Positions 63,799 through 64,000 of a stretch of 64,000 nt of DNA are shown in pieces. Below the pieces are notes generated by a model. It worked only from the letters and a program-made list of their open reading frames with translations. It was not told the DNA's origin and made no database searches. The stretch is from Ceraceosorus guamensis (lineage: Eukaryota > Basidiomycota > Exobasidiomycetes > Ceraceosorales > Ceraceosoraceae): NCBI RefSeq assembly GCF_003144195.1, contig NW_020290043.1, forward strand, positions 80,942 to 144,941. Reading direction: 5' to 3'. The stretch's first letter is position 1. The number at the start of each line of letters is the position of its first letter. The position numbers and the translations under genes are program-made.

Positions 63799-64000
63799 GA
63801 TATTGTGATAGGGGATAAGTAGGTATGGGTCGAGGCGCACTCGCAACGTATTGCGTTGGCATGTGAAAGCCAGTGCGTCCATCAACATAATTGTAGAGGG
63901 CAACGGGTTGGCTTCCGCCTACAAAGGGGTGTGTAAGAGCATAAAAGTGGTGCTGTGTAGAGGGCAACAGGTTGGCTTCCGCCTACAAAGGGGTGTGTAA
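63799..64000. other. Upstream region of the right-edge gene, with tandem repeat
   Basis: Minus-strand frames continue through here (e.g. FVGGSQPVALYNYVDGRTGF), so a further 5' exon cannot be excluded. Two copies of a 64-bp repeat end the window. Confidence 0.4.
63892..64000 (+). repeat. 64-bp tandem repeat running off the right edge
   Basis: The block beginning TGTAGAGGGCAAC and ending GGGGTGTGTAA occurs at 63892-63936 and again at 63956-64000 with one mismatch. The two are separated by AGAGCATAAAAG-type sequence, giving a 64-bp period. The array may continue beyond the window. Confidence 0.85.

Noticed and set aside
1-64000. CRISPR arrays, bacterial operons, ribosome binding sites, phage or insertion-sequence signatures
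   Set aside because: None are present. Gene structure is eukaryotic throughout, and the direct repeats seen are few and not regularly spaced with unique spacers.

Overview
This is nuclear DNA from a filamentous or yeast-like fungus. Genes are separated by a few hundred bases and interrupted by many short GT-AG introns, mostly 55-140 nt with GTGAGT or GTAAGT donors. All gene products are eukaryotic: Spt4, CIA1, FEN1, Misato/DML1, BiP with a C-terminal HDEL, cytosolic ribosomal protein uL2, mitochondrial carriers and a Zn2Cys6 regulator. The compact, intron-rich, roughly 54-55% GC layout and the protein flavour suggest a basidiomycete, most likely Ustilaginomycotina. That placement is inference. 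No prokaryotic, viral or CRISPR features were seen.

Layout. The left 12.5 kb holds the 5' exon of SPT4 (-), CIA1 (+), an FRG1-like gene (-) and one giant Ser/Pro-rich protein of about 2,250 residues (+). From 13 to 21.5 kb lies a run of genome-maintenance genes: FEN1/RAD27 (-), a CENP-K/Sim4-like kinetochore subunit (+), DML1/Misato (-) and a TEN1-like telomere-capping OB protein (+). From 22 to 30 kb are an MFS drug:H+ antiporter (+), an isoprenylcysteine-methyltransferase-like membrane enzyme (-) and the biotin-carrying alpha subunit of methylcrotonyl-CoA carboxylase (+). From 31 to 45 kb are a polyQ-tailed nuclear-type protein (+), an alpha/beta hydrolase (-), a D-2-hydroxyacid dehydrogenase (-), a mitochondrial dicarboxylate-type carrier (+) and a Zn2Cys6 transcription factor (-). 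After a gene-poor stretch with one unassigned candidate gene come a cytochrome P450 (-), KAR2/BiP (-) and RPL8/uL2 (+).

The right 5 kb differs from the rest. A CpG-depleted, decayed stretch (about 59.1-60.8 kb) contains a mutated copy of the 3' end of the neighbouring gene. That neighbour is an eight-exon minus-strand gene of unknown function with a Cys-rich start and an acidic middle. Its last intron appears to be a 301-nt tandem duplication of its own exon, spliced at duplicated AAG|GT sites. This looks like an intron born by segmental duplication and is the most interesting observation here. A 64-bp tandem repeat runs off the right edge.

Most multi-exon models were built by hand from homology, splice consensus and phase bookkeeping; every stated model closes in frame. 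Transcript evidence would be needed to confirm individual junctions.
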